DNA of 64,000 nt, from assembly GCA_947488305.1 (NCBI GenBank), contig CANKZM010000008.1, positions 62,001 to 126,000 of the forward strand. Direction: 5' to 3'. Of this stretch, positions 25,348-33,166 are shown piece by piece. The position numbers and the translations under genes are program-made. Each line of letters starts with the position of its first letter. Position 1 is the stretch's first letter. This DNA comes from an uncultured Roseobacter sp. (GTDB taxonomy: Bacteria; Pseudomonadota; Alphaproteobacteria; Rhodobacterales; Rhodobacteraceae). The notes beneath the pieces are model-generated. The model ran no database searches. It was given only the letters and a program-made list of their open reading frames with translations, and was not told where the DNA came from.

Positions 25348-26772
25348 ATGACAGATCAAGCGCCTGCGCCAATCGTAACGCTGACCGAGGCAAAAAAACA
25401 CTTTGGTCCTGTGCGTGCATTGGACGGTGTGACCCTCGCAATCGAACCGGGGGATTGCATCGGGTTGGTCGGGCACAACGGCGCGGGGAAATCGACCCTC
25501 GTCAATCTGATCAACGGGGGAATTTCTCCCAGCGCAGGCAGTATCAAGTTCGATCAGGGCGACGACGCCCTAAGCGCCGGGGTGCGGTCGGTTTTTCAGG
25601 AATTGTCGCTTTGCCCGAACCTCACAGTCGCAGAAAACCTGCGTATCTCCCATCATGAGTTAAAAGGTTTTGGCTGGAGACGCCCCGCCCGTGCTGAAAT
25701 ACGCGCCAGTCTGGATGAAATTTTTCCTGACCACGGCATCGACGCCGATACTGAGGTCGACACCCTGAGCATCGCCGAACGGCAGATGGTTGAGATTGCC
25801 ATTGCTTTCGCACCACGCGGAACCGAGGCGCGCCTTGTCATTCTGGATGAACCGACGTCAGCTCTGGATGCCGGGATCGCTGGCCAATTGATCGCGCATG
25901 TCAAACGATTTTGTGCGGACGGCGGCGCGGTAATCTTTATCTCTCATATGTTGGGCGAAGTCTTCGACGTGGCAAGCCGTATCACGGTTCTCAAAGACGG
26001 TAAGATCGTAGCCGAAAGTTTGGCCGAAGATTTTACCCGTGAGGCGCTTGTTGATGCCATGGGCCACGTTGCTGCGCAGGAGGCGGAGACATCCGGCGCG
26101 CTTCAGAGCTTTGGCCCGGAAGTGGTTCGCACGCCACAAGGGCTGGCAGCACGGGAAGGCGAAATTGTCGGATTGTCCGGTCTTGCCGGTCATGGGCAAG
26201 CGGCGGCATTGGCACAGCTATTTTTGTCCCGGTCATCTGCCTGGCGCAGCAGCAAATCGCCTGATGTCGTCTTTGTGGCAGGAGATCGCCAGCGCGATGG
26301 CGTGCTGCCTCTTTGGTCCATCTTGAAGAACATCTCAATTTCAATCCTCAAACAGGGCTCTCGGTTCGGTCTTGTGGATACCAATGTCGAGGCCAACGCC
26401 GCGTCGGACTGGAAGGCCCGGATCGGCATCCGCACGGAGGACACCAACAATCCAGTTCTGTCCCTTTCAGGTGGCAACCAACAGAAGGTTCTCTTTGCGC
26501 GGGCCCTCGCAAGCACCGCCCCTATTGTCGTTATGGATGACCCCATGCGCGGCGTCGACATTGGCACCAAGCAGGACGCCTACAGCATGTTGCGTAGCGA
26601 GGCAGCACGAGGCCGAACCTTTCTTTGGTACTCCACTGAAACCGAAGAAGCCTGTCAATGTGACCGGGTTTTTGTATTCCGGAACGGTGTCATCAGCGCG
26701 GAATTGACTGGTGCCGACATCACTGAAGAGAAAATCCTAGAGGCATCCTTCGAAATGCAGCAAGCCTCATGA
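25348..26772 (+). CDS. Two-domain sugar ABC ATPase, RbsA-like
   Basis: A 474-residue tandem ATPase of the RbsA/MglA group. Domain 1 is intact: Walker A GHNGAGKST, signature LSIAERQMVEIA, Walker B LVILDEPTSALD and H-loop SHM. Domain 2 has a canonical signature LSGGNQQK but a degenerate Walker A region (GLAGHGQ) and STE in place of the H-loop, as is normal for this family. The ATG is preferred over a GTG three bases upstream because GGAG is then 5 nt away. The stop overlaps the first permease start (ATGA). Confidence 0.92.
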   Translation: MTDQAPAPIVTLTEAKKHFGPVRALDGVTLAIEPGDCIGLVGHNGAGKSTLVNLINGGISPSAGSIKFDQGDDALSAGVRSVFQELSLCPNLTVAENLRISHHELKGFGWRRPARAEIRASLDEIFPDHGIDADTEVDTLSIAERQMVEIAIAFAPRGTEARLVILDEPTSALDAGIAGQLIAHVKRFCADGGAVIFISHMLGEVFDVASRITVLKDGKIVAESLAEDFTREALVDAMGHVAAQEAETSGALQSFGPEVVRTPQGLAAREGEIVGLSGLAGHGQAAALAQLFLSRSSAWRSSKSPDVVFVAGDRQRDGVLPLWSILKNISISILKQGSRFGLVDTNVEANAASDWKARIGIRTEDTNNPVLSLSGGNQQKVLFARALASTAPIVVMDDPMRGVDIGTKQDAYSMLRSEAARGRTFLWYSTETEEACQCDRVFVFRNGVISAELTGADITEEKILEASFEMQQAS

Positions 26773-27698
26773 ACACCCTTTCCCGCTACAGAATAATCCT
26801 GCCCGTCGTTTCGCTGGTTGTGCTGTTGGCGGCGACGTTCTGGATGCAACCGCGGGCCATGAGCTATTTCGGCCTGAACCTTCTTTTCAACCTTGCGGTA
26901 CCCATCGCCTTGGCGACCATGGCGCAGATGATGATCATTATGGTCAATGACATCGATCTGTCGCTAGGGGCGTTTGTCAGTCTGGTGGCCTGCATTACCG
27001 CGACCTATCTGCTCGATACGCCGGTGTTGGGATTGGCAATGTTGGTTGCGCTTATTCTGGCTTATGCGGCGATGGGCGCGATGATCCATGCACTTGAGCT
27101 GCCCGCAATCGTCGTGACGCTGGGGATGTCCTTTGTCTGGGGAGGGTTTGCGCTCTTCATTCTGCCCAGCCCTGGGGGTGCAAGCCCGGACTGGTTACGC
27201 GCCTTGATGACCGTGAAGCCGCCTTTTGCGCCCATGGCCGTGGTCGCCTCCATCCTGATCGCCGTCGTCACACATCTTCTGATCATCCGCTCGGCGCTCG
27301 GTACCGTGTTACGCGGCGTGGGCGGCAACACCAGATCTGTCGCGCGCGCAGGGTGGTCGGTTCTAAAGCTCAAAGCCTGTGCTTATGGGCTGGCCGGGTT
27401 CTTTGGCGTGCTGGCAGGTATGGCACTTGTGGGGCTCACGACCTCCGCTGACGCCAACATCGCCCTGCGCTACACCCTGCTGTCCATTGCCGGTGTGATC
27501 CTGGGCGGTGGCGAATTCGTGGGCGGCAAGGTGAGCCCGGTCGGCGCTGTTATAGGGGCATTGACGCTGACACTCGCGGCCTCTTTCCTGAGCTTTCTCC
27601 GCCTCTCCCCCGATTGGCAGATCGGCGCACAAGGGGCCATCCTGATCCTCGTGTTGACAGCGCGGCTCATTTTCAGCCGGAAGGGAGCAGAGACATGA
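26769..27698 (+). CDS. ABC sugar permease, RbsC type (first)
   Basis: A 309-residue polytopic membrane protein of the branched-sugar RbsC/BPD_transp_2 family with about eight to ten helices. The conserved cytoplasmic segment VNDIDLSLGAFVSLVACI and the later VLRGVGGNTRSVARAGWSV block are diagnostic. Overlaps the ATPase gene and the second permease gene by 4 nt each. Two different RbsC-type subunits imply a heterodimeric channel. Confidence 0.92.
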   Translation: MNTLSRYRIILPVVSLVVLLAATFWMQPRAMSYFGLNLLFNLAVPIALATMAQMMIIMVNDIDLSLGAFVSLVACITATYLLDTPVLGLAMLVALILAYAAMGAMIHALELPAIVVTLGMSFVWGGFALFILPSPGGASPDWLRALMTVKPPFAPMAVVASILIAVVTHLLIIRSALGTVLRGVGGNTRSVARAGWSVLKLKACAYGLAGFFGVLAGMALVGLTTSADANIALRYTLLSIAGVILGGGEFVGGKVSPVGAVIGALTLTLAASFLSFLRLSPDWQIGAQGAILILVLTARLIFSRKGAET

Positions 27699-28630
27699 CC
27701 CTTCTCGCCAAACCATGGATTTGGGCGTGGGGTGCGGCCGCACTTACCTTTGCGCTGACCATTGGGCTTACGTCTGGACGTGGCGCGGGGGAGCTCGCCT
27801 ACGCTGCACTGAGTTTTGGCGCATTCGCCGCGATCGTGGGCTTGGGTCAAATGCTGGTCATCACCTTGGGCCCCGGCAATGTCGATCTGTCCATTCCGGC
27901 GACAATGACATTGGCCGCAACATTGGCACTGAAGGCAATGGGCTCCATGCCCGGTACCGCATTGCTTGGTCTCGCGATTGCGCTGGCTGTGGGGTTCGGT
28001 GCCGGGTTGACCAATTACCTGCTCATTTTGCTCCTACGCCTTCCCCCGATCATCGCGACGCTGGCGGCGTCACTGATCTATCAATCGCTTGCAATCTGGT
28101 CGAACCGGGGACTGCGGATCAAACCACCGGAAGCACTGGCTGACTTCGCGACAGGACGCTTTTTTGGCGTACCCAACGTGGCTTGGGTTGGACTTGGGCT
28201 TGCTGTACTGGTTTGGATCGCACTCGAACGTTCCGTCTGGGGGCGCTGGCTCCTGGCGACAGGCCAGAACATGCGTGCCGCCCGGTTAGCAGGTGTTCCG
28301 GTCGAACGTGTTCGAGCTTCCACCTACCTGGCCGTCAGCGTATTTGCCGGGCTGGCGGGTTATTTGCTCGCCAGTTTTTCCGGGGGTGCTGCTCTCAACA
28401 TGGGGGCCGAATACCTGTTGATGTCCATCGCGGTAGTTGTGATCGGCGGTACGTCGATTGCAGGTGGTAATTCAAACGTACCGGGCGTCTGGGGGGCAGC
28501 ACTTTTCATGTTCCTCGTGATTTCGATGCTGAACAGCTACGGCGCTGCCGCAGGCCTCAAAAATGTTCTCACCGGCGCCATCGTCATCGCCATCGTCATT
28601 GCCGCAAGCACAAGGAAGGGCCGCAAATGA
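27695..28630 (+). CDS. ABC sugar permease, RbsC type (second)
   Basis: A 311-residue RbsC-family permease. Signatures are GPGNVDLSIPATMTLAATLA and the cytoplasmic loop LATGQNMRAARLAGVPVERV. The start ATG lies in a 4-nt overlap with the first permease, after an AGGGAG site; the longer in-frame reading upstream lies inside that gene and is unsupported. The stop overlaps the lactonase start by 4 nt. Confidence 0.92.
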   Translation: MTLLAKPWIWAWGAAALTFALTIGLTSGRGAGELAYAALSFGAFAAIVGLGQMLVITLGPGNVDLSIPATMTLAATLALKAMGSMPGTALLGLAIALAVGFGAGLTNYLLILLLRLPPIIATLAASLIYQSLAIWSNRGLRIKPPEALADFATGRFFGVPNVAWVGLGLAVLVWIALERSVWGRWLLATGQNMRAARLAGVPVERVRASTYLAVSVFAGLAGYLLASFSGGAALNMGAEYLLMSIAVVVIGGTSIAGGNSNVPGVWGAALFMFLVISMLNSYGAAAGLKNVLTGAIVIAIVIAASTRKGRK

Positions 28631-29565
28631 TCAGCACCCCACCGCACCTGGAAATCTACGATGACAGATTCAAAAGCCTGGTCCATCCGATGTCCGCCCT
28701 CGAAACCATTGCTGAGGGGTTCACATGGACAGAAGGCCCGGTGTGGTTCGGCGACCACAAGTGCCTGCTGTTCTCTGACATTCCAAGCCAACGCATCCTG
28801 CGCTGGTCAGAGACGACCGGCCTGTCCACCTATCGGTCCCAATCAGGCTTCAACAATGGCAATACCCGTGACCGTGAAGGACGCCTGATCGGATGCCGCC
28901 ACGGGTTTCGCGATGTTGTCCGCACTGAAGCCAATGGACAGCTGACGATCCTCGCTGACAGTTTTGAAGGCAAACGGCTGAACTCGCCCAACGATGTGAT
29001 TGTGGGATCAGATGGCGTCATCTGGTTCACAGACCCAACCTATGGGATCATTTCCAATTTCGAAGGTTACAAATCACCACCTGAGCAATCGGCACGCGGA
29101 GTATACCGGCTCGGTCCCGACGGAGTTCTTGCCGCAGTTGTCACGGATTTTGCGCAACCCAATGGGCTGTGTTTCTCACCCGATGAGAGCATTCTCTTTA
29201 TTGCCGAAAGCGGCTCCAGCCATGATGATGCAGTGCCATCAGTTATCAGGCGTTTTCGCGTAGAAGGCGCGACGCTGATAGACGAAGGCGTCTTTGCAAC
29301 CATCGACAAGGGGTTGCCAGACGGCATGCGCTGCGACGTTGAGGGCAACTTGTGGTCTTCTGCGGCGGACGGTGTGCACTGTTTCGCCCCGGACGGTACG
29401 CTTCTGGGCAAAATACTTGTGCCGCAAGTCGTTTCCAATCTGTGCTTCGGGGGCACAGATGGGCATCGGATGTTCATCACGGCAACAACCAGTGTCTACC
29501 GCATCTTTGTGGATGTGCAGGGCGCTGAAAGCTGGACGCGCAGCACGTCAAAAGGGATGGCCTAG
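28627..29565 (+). CDS. SMP-30/gluconolactonase-family lactonase
   Basis: A 312-residue six-bladed beta-propeller hydrolase. Metal-ligand motifs of the family are visible: EGPVW (Glu36 region), NSPNDVIV and PDGMRCDVEGNLW. It would hydrolyse a sugar lactone or a related ester in the cytoplasm. Translationally coupled to the second RbsC permease (ATGA), so the lactone is probably formed from the imported sugar by a dehydrogenase encoded elsewhere; none is in this operon. Confidence 0.92.
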   Translation: MISTPPHLEIYDDRFKSLVHPMSALETIAEGFTWTEGPVWFGDHKCLLFSDIPSQRILRWSETTGLSTYRSQSGFNNGNTRDREGRLIGCRHGFRDVVRTEANGQLTILADSFEGKRLNSPNDVIVGSDGVIWFTDPTYGIISNFEGYKSPPEQSARGVYRLGPDGVLAAVVTDFAQPNGLCFSPDESILFIAESGSSHDDAVPSVIRRFRVEGATLIDEGVFATIDKGLPDGMRCDVEGNLWSSAADGVHCFAPDGTLLGKILVPQVVSNLCFGGTDGHRMFITATTSVYRIFVDVQGAESWTRSTSKGMA

Positions 29566-29680
29566 CCCGCCAAGCACGGACCGTTGGAAAAACGGCTCAC
29601 ATCAATACGCTTCAAAAGCCATCACCCGACGTCTGATTGCCGCGCTGGTGGCCGCTTGTCTGCAGCATCGACGAAAACTT

Positions 29681-29698
29681 CTACTTATAGTATAGTAG
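29681..29698. promoter_or_regulatory. AT-rich near-palindrome upstream of the exported-protein cluster
   Basis: CTACTTATAGTATAGTAG has perfect 5-bp ends and an AT-rich centre, 57 nt before the GTG start of the next gene. It could be an operator or a promoter -10 region. Confidence 0.3.
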
Positions 29699-29754
29699 TT
29701 TCATTAGGTTGCGCCCTGGCGCGAAAATTTGTTTTTATTCGTGAGGATATTTCA

Positions 29755-30072
29755 GTGTCACACCGACCCATCCGACGTCGTTCATTTATGCTTTCTGGTC
29801 TCATGCTGCCACTGGCAGCGCAGCCCGCCCTTGCCGGACTTGAGGGGCGCCGCCGGAAGGATGGCAAGAGTCATTCTTCAAATGTCATACGCGCGGTACA
29901 GGGGCAGCTCACTTCGCTCGGATATGATCCAAAGGGTGTGGACGGAAAGATTGGCCCTAATACCAGAGCCGCCATTTTGCGCTACCAGCAGGACAACAAT
30001 CTGGAGACAACGGGCCAGATCGATGATGCCTTGTTGATTTCTCTCGGTCTCATTGCGGATCCTAATGGCTGA
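29755..30072 (+). CDS. Tat-exported peptidoglycan-binding-domain protein
   Basis: A 105-residue protein starting at GTG, 7 nt after GAGGA. Its N terminus has a twin-arginine signal, RRRSFMLSG, followed by a hydrophobic stretch and an A-x-A region, so Tat export is likely. The rest is a single peptidoglycan-binding type-1 domain: VIRAVQGQLTSLGYDPKGVDG, then GPNTRAAILRYQQDNNL. No catalytic domain is attached. It overlaps the following gene by 8 nt and begins a four-gene block of unknown function just before the alginate-like genes. Confidence 0.8.
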   Translation: MSHRPIRRRSFMLSGLMLPLAAQPALAGLEGRRRKDGKSHSSNVIRAVQGQLTSLGYDPKGVDGKIGPNTRAAILRYQQDNNLETTGQIDDALLISLGLIADPNG

Positions 30073-30619
30073 TGTTCCGGGCCCAGAGATGAGCGCCTGC
30101 GCCATCTGTAAAAAACCAATTCCAGATGGTGCACTCAAATGCACGGAATGTGACGAATACCAGTTTACCTTCAGCAGGTGGATGGCCCGGTTCAATATAA
30201 CCGGGCTGTTGGCCGTGCTGCCTTTGCTGACCTTGATCTACGCTTTCGTCGCCGAGCGGTGGGAAGGCCAGTATTCCCGCATCAACGTCGGAGGACTGAC
30301 CTGCTCAACCGGTGGGATCACATTTTTCACGACGAATTCGGGCAACAGACAGGGGCTGATTGACGGCGTGGAATTTGAGGCGACCCAGACTGATCGTGGC
30401 GCGATGACCCTGGCTTCAGACCTGTCAGACCGTGTATTTGAAGCGGGTGATGCGCGCCTGTTAAGCTTTACCGTAGACGCGGCGACCCATTCAGGGGGGC
30501 TTGTGAGCTTTCCCGGGCTTCAAGACGCTGCGTGTAAAGTGGAGATCGACGTGCGCATTCTGAATTTCGACCAATCCCTAGAGACAAGGACACTGTCATG
30601 CGCCTGCCCATCGCCCTGA
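30065..30619 (+). CDS. Membrane protein with N-terminal zinc ribbon, unknown function
   Basis: A 184-residue protein. Residues 9-28 carry a CxxC...CxxC zinc ribbon (CAICKK and CTEC). One transmembrane helix follows (about residues 44-63), leaving a periplasmic domain of about 115 residues with at least two cysteines. ATG is taken at the 8-nt overlap with the preceding gene; an ATG 24 nt later is the alternative, and neither has a clear ribosome site. It overlaps the next gene by 22 nt. No known family was recognised. Confidence 0.7.
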   Translation: MADVPGPEMSACAICKKPIPDGALKCTECDEYQFTFSRWMARFNITGLLAVLPLLTLIYAFVAERWEGQYSRINVGGLTCSTGGITFFTTNSGNRQGLIDGVEFEATQTDRGAMTLASDLSDRVFEAGDARLLSFTVDAATHSGGLVSFPGLQDAACKVEIDVRILNFDQSLETRTLSCACPSP

Positions 30620-31305
30620 TATTCCTGATTGGCTCGACTTTTGCAGCACTGGCGCAGGGCCGCAGCGAAGTTCACATGTTCAAATATGGTGGTCTTGGCC
30701 CACAGGTACCTGCCGTTATCGATGATTTTCGGTACATCATGGGAGAGAAGTTGCTTCTGCTGTCCACCGAAGTGCTGGGGGGTGAGTATGAATCGGACCT
30801 TGCGACCATCTCCAACCTCAAACTGAAGCCGGTGCTGAAAGACGAAAAACTCGAAGACCCAAACGATCGGGTCGGCAGCCTGACGGAGCGGACGAAGTAC
30901 TGGCGCGATACGGGTGCGCTTGCAGTGCTAACAGGGCGCGTTCGGGCGTCGGACCCTGCGGCCATCTCGATAAAGAGCACCTTTTTCCTTGGTGACCTTG
31001 GTGACAAGCTGGGTAGCCAAAGTGTGTCCGTCGAACTCCCCGTCGACGCCGCTGGCTACGAGTCCACAAAAGACAGCCATTCCGTGACCATTCTCGCCAG
31101 TCTTGCGATCAATCTGATTTATCCAAACTCCACGACTGGTAACGCCGATTGTGCAAAAACGGCCGCGGCCTTTGCCTTGATCAATCAAGCACAACAAAGA
31201 GCTGGCGCCGTGATGGAAGACGACCAGGTAACTGGCGACACACTCAAGAAAATTGTCGATGCCGCGACAGTATCGGTGGAGGGCGCATGTCCCGTTGGTG
31301 GTTGA
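30598..31305 (+). CDS. Exported hypothetical protein
   Basis: A 235-residue protein with a clear signal peptide (MRLPIALIFLIGSTFAALA, cleavage near AQG). The mature part alternates strand and helix; TGALAVLTGRVRA near the middle resembles the nucleotide-free TolB/CsgG-like folds seen in envelope assembly proteins, but this is a weak impression. Two cysteines near the C terminus could form a disulfide. Overlaps neighbours by 22 and 19 nt. Confidence 0.72.
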   Translation: MRLPIALIFLIGSTFAALAQGRSEVHMFKYGGLGPQVPAVIDDFRYIMGEKLLLLSTEVLGGEYESDLATISNLKLKPVLKDEKLEDPNDRVGSLTERTKYWRDTGALAVLTGRVRASDPAAISIKSTFFLGDLGDKLGSQSVSVELPVDAAGYESTKDSHSVTILASLAINLIYPNSTTGNADCAKTAAAFALINQAQQRAGAVMEDDQVTGDTLKKIVDAATVSVEGACPVGG

Positions 31306-32405
31306 GTGCGGCGCTTGCAGCATTTGCAGGATTCGGCGGTCCGAGCCCTTTGGCTGCCGAACAGGTTATAAACCCTGACGAAATCACAGTTGTTTTTGCG
31401 CGCCTCGAAAGTGAAGGAAATCTGGGCCAAAACGTTGAAACGGTCCTGTCCCTGCAGTTGGCGCAAACCGGCCGGCGCGCGCCTTGGCCGGACAATCCAG
31501 AGAGGCATGATTTCAATCAGGCAACCGTCGTTTGGAGTGACGATAAACTGGACGCGCAAACCCATGACGCGGCAGAAAAGCTCGCACGGGCCTTTGACGT
31601 AACCGCCCAGATTGCAATCTGGGGGGAGACTTATTCCTACGGCGGCAGCGTTCTGGCCGACCTAAACGTCACGCTTCCGCGGTATGCGATGCCGGGCGAA
31701 AACTGCCAGTCTGCGGCTTTTTCCTGCGACTTCCGACAGGCGAATTTTGAAACCTGGGCTGTCGCCAGGGGCGACAACGTTCTGAGTGTTGGGCCGCCAA
31801 GACGGCGTTTTGCCGTAAGCGCCATCACCCTCAAACCCGAGATCGTCGACCAGTTCACCAGCGCAGAAGGGCTTCCGATCCGCCGCACGATTTCCGGTGG
31901 AGACGTGCTTGGCTACACTCAGCGGGCATTGCTCTTTCTAGAATTCAATCCGGGGATGCCCGGCGCACCAAGCAAGGTCAAGAGCGGCGAAATTACGGGT
32001 TACGTGACGCTGCCAGAACTGACGCGGGGTGTCTCAGAATTCTCAGATCTGGTGGGCGGTGTCATGCGGGTATTTCGCGGTGATTGGGAGTTCGCGGAAA
32101 AGAGCTTTCGTCAGGTGTTGGAGAACCCGGCGAGCCGTTTGCCCACACGTGTGGACGCGCATCTTTACCTCGGGATGATCCTCGCACGCACCGGCTCGAC
32201 CGCTGACGCAATCGGGCATCTTGAACAGGCGCACGCCATGGCCCCTTACAGCAGGGTTGCTGTTCAGTACCTTGTGCAAGGCTATTTGTCTGAAGGCTCC
32301 GAAGCCTCTTTGGCACTGGCCTCAGACGCCCTTTCCAAAAACCAGCGGCTTTTTCCCGCCGATGATGTCTGGTTCGCAACTGCGGGTGAAATACTCCTTC
32401 GTTGA
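31287..32405 (+). CDS. Exported protein with C-terminal TPR region
   Basis: A 372-residue exported protein. The ATG follows GGAGG by 4 nt and gives a signal peptide ending near PLAAEQ. The N-terminal two thirds include an ITVVFARLESEGNLGQNVE segment reminiscent of TolB-like domains. The C-terminal third has tetratricopeptide-type helices (AHLYLGMILARTGSTADAIG, then a second repeat), a protein-interaction module. TPR proteins such as AlgK serve alginate export, and the next genes are Alg8/AlgD-like, so an envelope scaffold is a reasonable guess only. Confidence 0.72.
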   Translation: MSRWWLSAALAAFAGFGGPSPLAAEQVINPDEITVVFARLESEGNLGQNVETVLSLQLAQTGRRAPWPDNPERHDFNQATVVWSDDKLDAQTHDAAEKLARAFDVTAQIAIWGETYSYGGSVLADLNVTLPRYAMPGENCQSAAFSCDFRQANFETWAVARGDNVLSVGPPRRRFAVSAITLKPEIVDQFTSAEGLPIRRTISGGDVLGYTQRALLFLEFNPGMPGAPSKVKSGEITGYVTLPELTRGVSEFSDLVGGVMRVFRGDWEFAEKSFRQVLENPASRLPTRVDAHLYLGMILARTGSTADAIGHLEQAHAMAPYSRVAVQYLVQGYLSEGSEASLALASDALSKNQRLFPADDVWFATAGEILLR

Positions 32406-32471
32406 CCGACACTAATGCTGCCGAAGGCGGTGACATCTAAACGGCAAACCTTGTCAATGCATTCACTCCGG

Positions 32472-32568
32472 TGCCAAACCAGGAACCCCACAACTATGAC
32501 TGGTGCCAAATCGTATAAAAATGGCGCGACAAAGTGGCATTGTCCTCGCTACGTCAAAATTATGCCAA
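32472..32568. repeat. Three TGCCAA direct repeats upstream of the alginate-like genes
   Basis: TGCCAA occurs at 32472, 32504 and 32563 in the 209-nt gap. The first two sit in a longer shared GGTGCCAAA and are 32 bp apart (about three helical turns). This is a possible binding array for a regulator of the polymer genes. Otherwise the gap holds no gene. Confidence 0.3.
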
Positions 32569-32614
32569 TTTTTAATGTTTTTGTTTCCAAGACTTCCGGA
32601 AAGAAGACACGATC

Positions 32615-33166
32615 ATGTTGGTAAGGTACGAGCCTCCATTGCACGACTTTTCCTATGTTGTTCAGGCCCCGCTCCTGCTCGACATTGATGGCGCGTGCGG
32701 CGGTTGGATCGAAAGATGGTCGCTCGAAGGGCTCGTTCCGGCACCGGACATGAAGGTAAGCAGCGGCAATGCTGTGCTGACGATCCCCTTTCAGGGCTTT
32801 GGTATTTCGCTACAGTGCCAGCTTGATCTGGACACGACGGAAAACATACTTCGTTTTGTCGATCTGGGCGAACGCGAAAGCCATGTCCTGCGCCATTTCT
32901 ACCGCCAGATAGTGACCGGACGAGCAGTTTCCGTGAACCAGATAATCACTGCAATGGAAGCGCCGGCGGAGAAAATACCGATGGAGCAAACGCCGGAAGA
33001 GTCGGAATTTGAGCGCCAACGCAAACTACCTCGGATCATGCGGACATGTTTTGCGATTGGCGTCTACGCGCTTCTTGGGGTCATCGCATATCAACCCGTG
33101 GTGTTGCCGCTTTACGATGCAGTTCGGAGCGAATTTGCAACGTCTGAAAGTGCGAAGCTTCAATGA
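32615..33166 (+). CDS. PilZ-like membrane protein, Alg44-like but truncated
   Basis: A 183-residue protein. Residues about 12-105 look like a PilZ domain, with the WSLEG (35-39) equivalent of the D/N-x-S-x-x-G motif, followed by one transmembrane helix (about 143-163) and a short tail. In Pseudomonas Alg44 the PilZ domain binds cyclic di-GMP through an N-terminal RxxxR motif, and a periplasmic HlyD-like domain follows the helix. Here no RxxxR is visible and the HlyD part is missing. It overlaps the Alg8-like gene by 4 nt, which supports the Alg44 analogy. The fold assignment is by eye. Confidence 0.6.
   Translation: MLVRYEPPLHDFSYVVQAPLLLDIDGACGGWIERWSLEGLVPAPDMKVSSGNAVLTIPFQGFGISLQCQLDLDTTENILRFVDLGERESHVLRHFYRQIVTGRAVSVNQIITAMEAPAEKIPMEQTPEESEFERQRKLPRIMRTCFAIGVYALLGVIAYQPVVLPLYDAVRSEFATSESAKLQ

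Noticed and set aside
25348-26772. Missing Walker A and H-loop in the second half of the RbsA-like ATPase
   Set aside because: Considered as a degeneration signal, but a degenerate second half is normal for this family.
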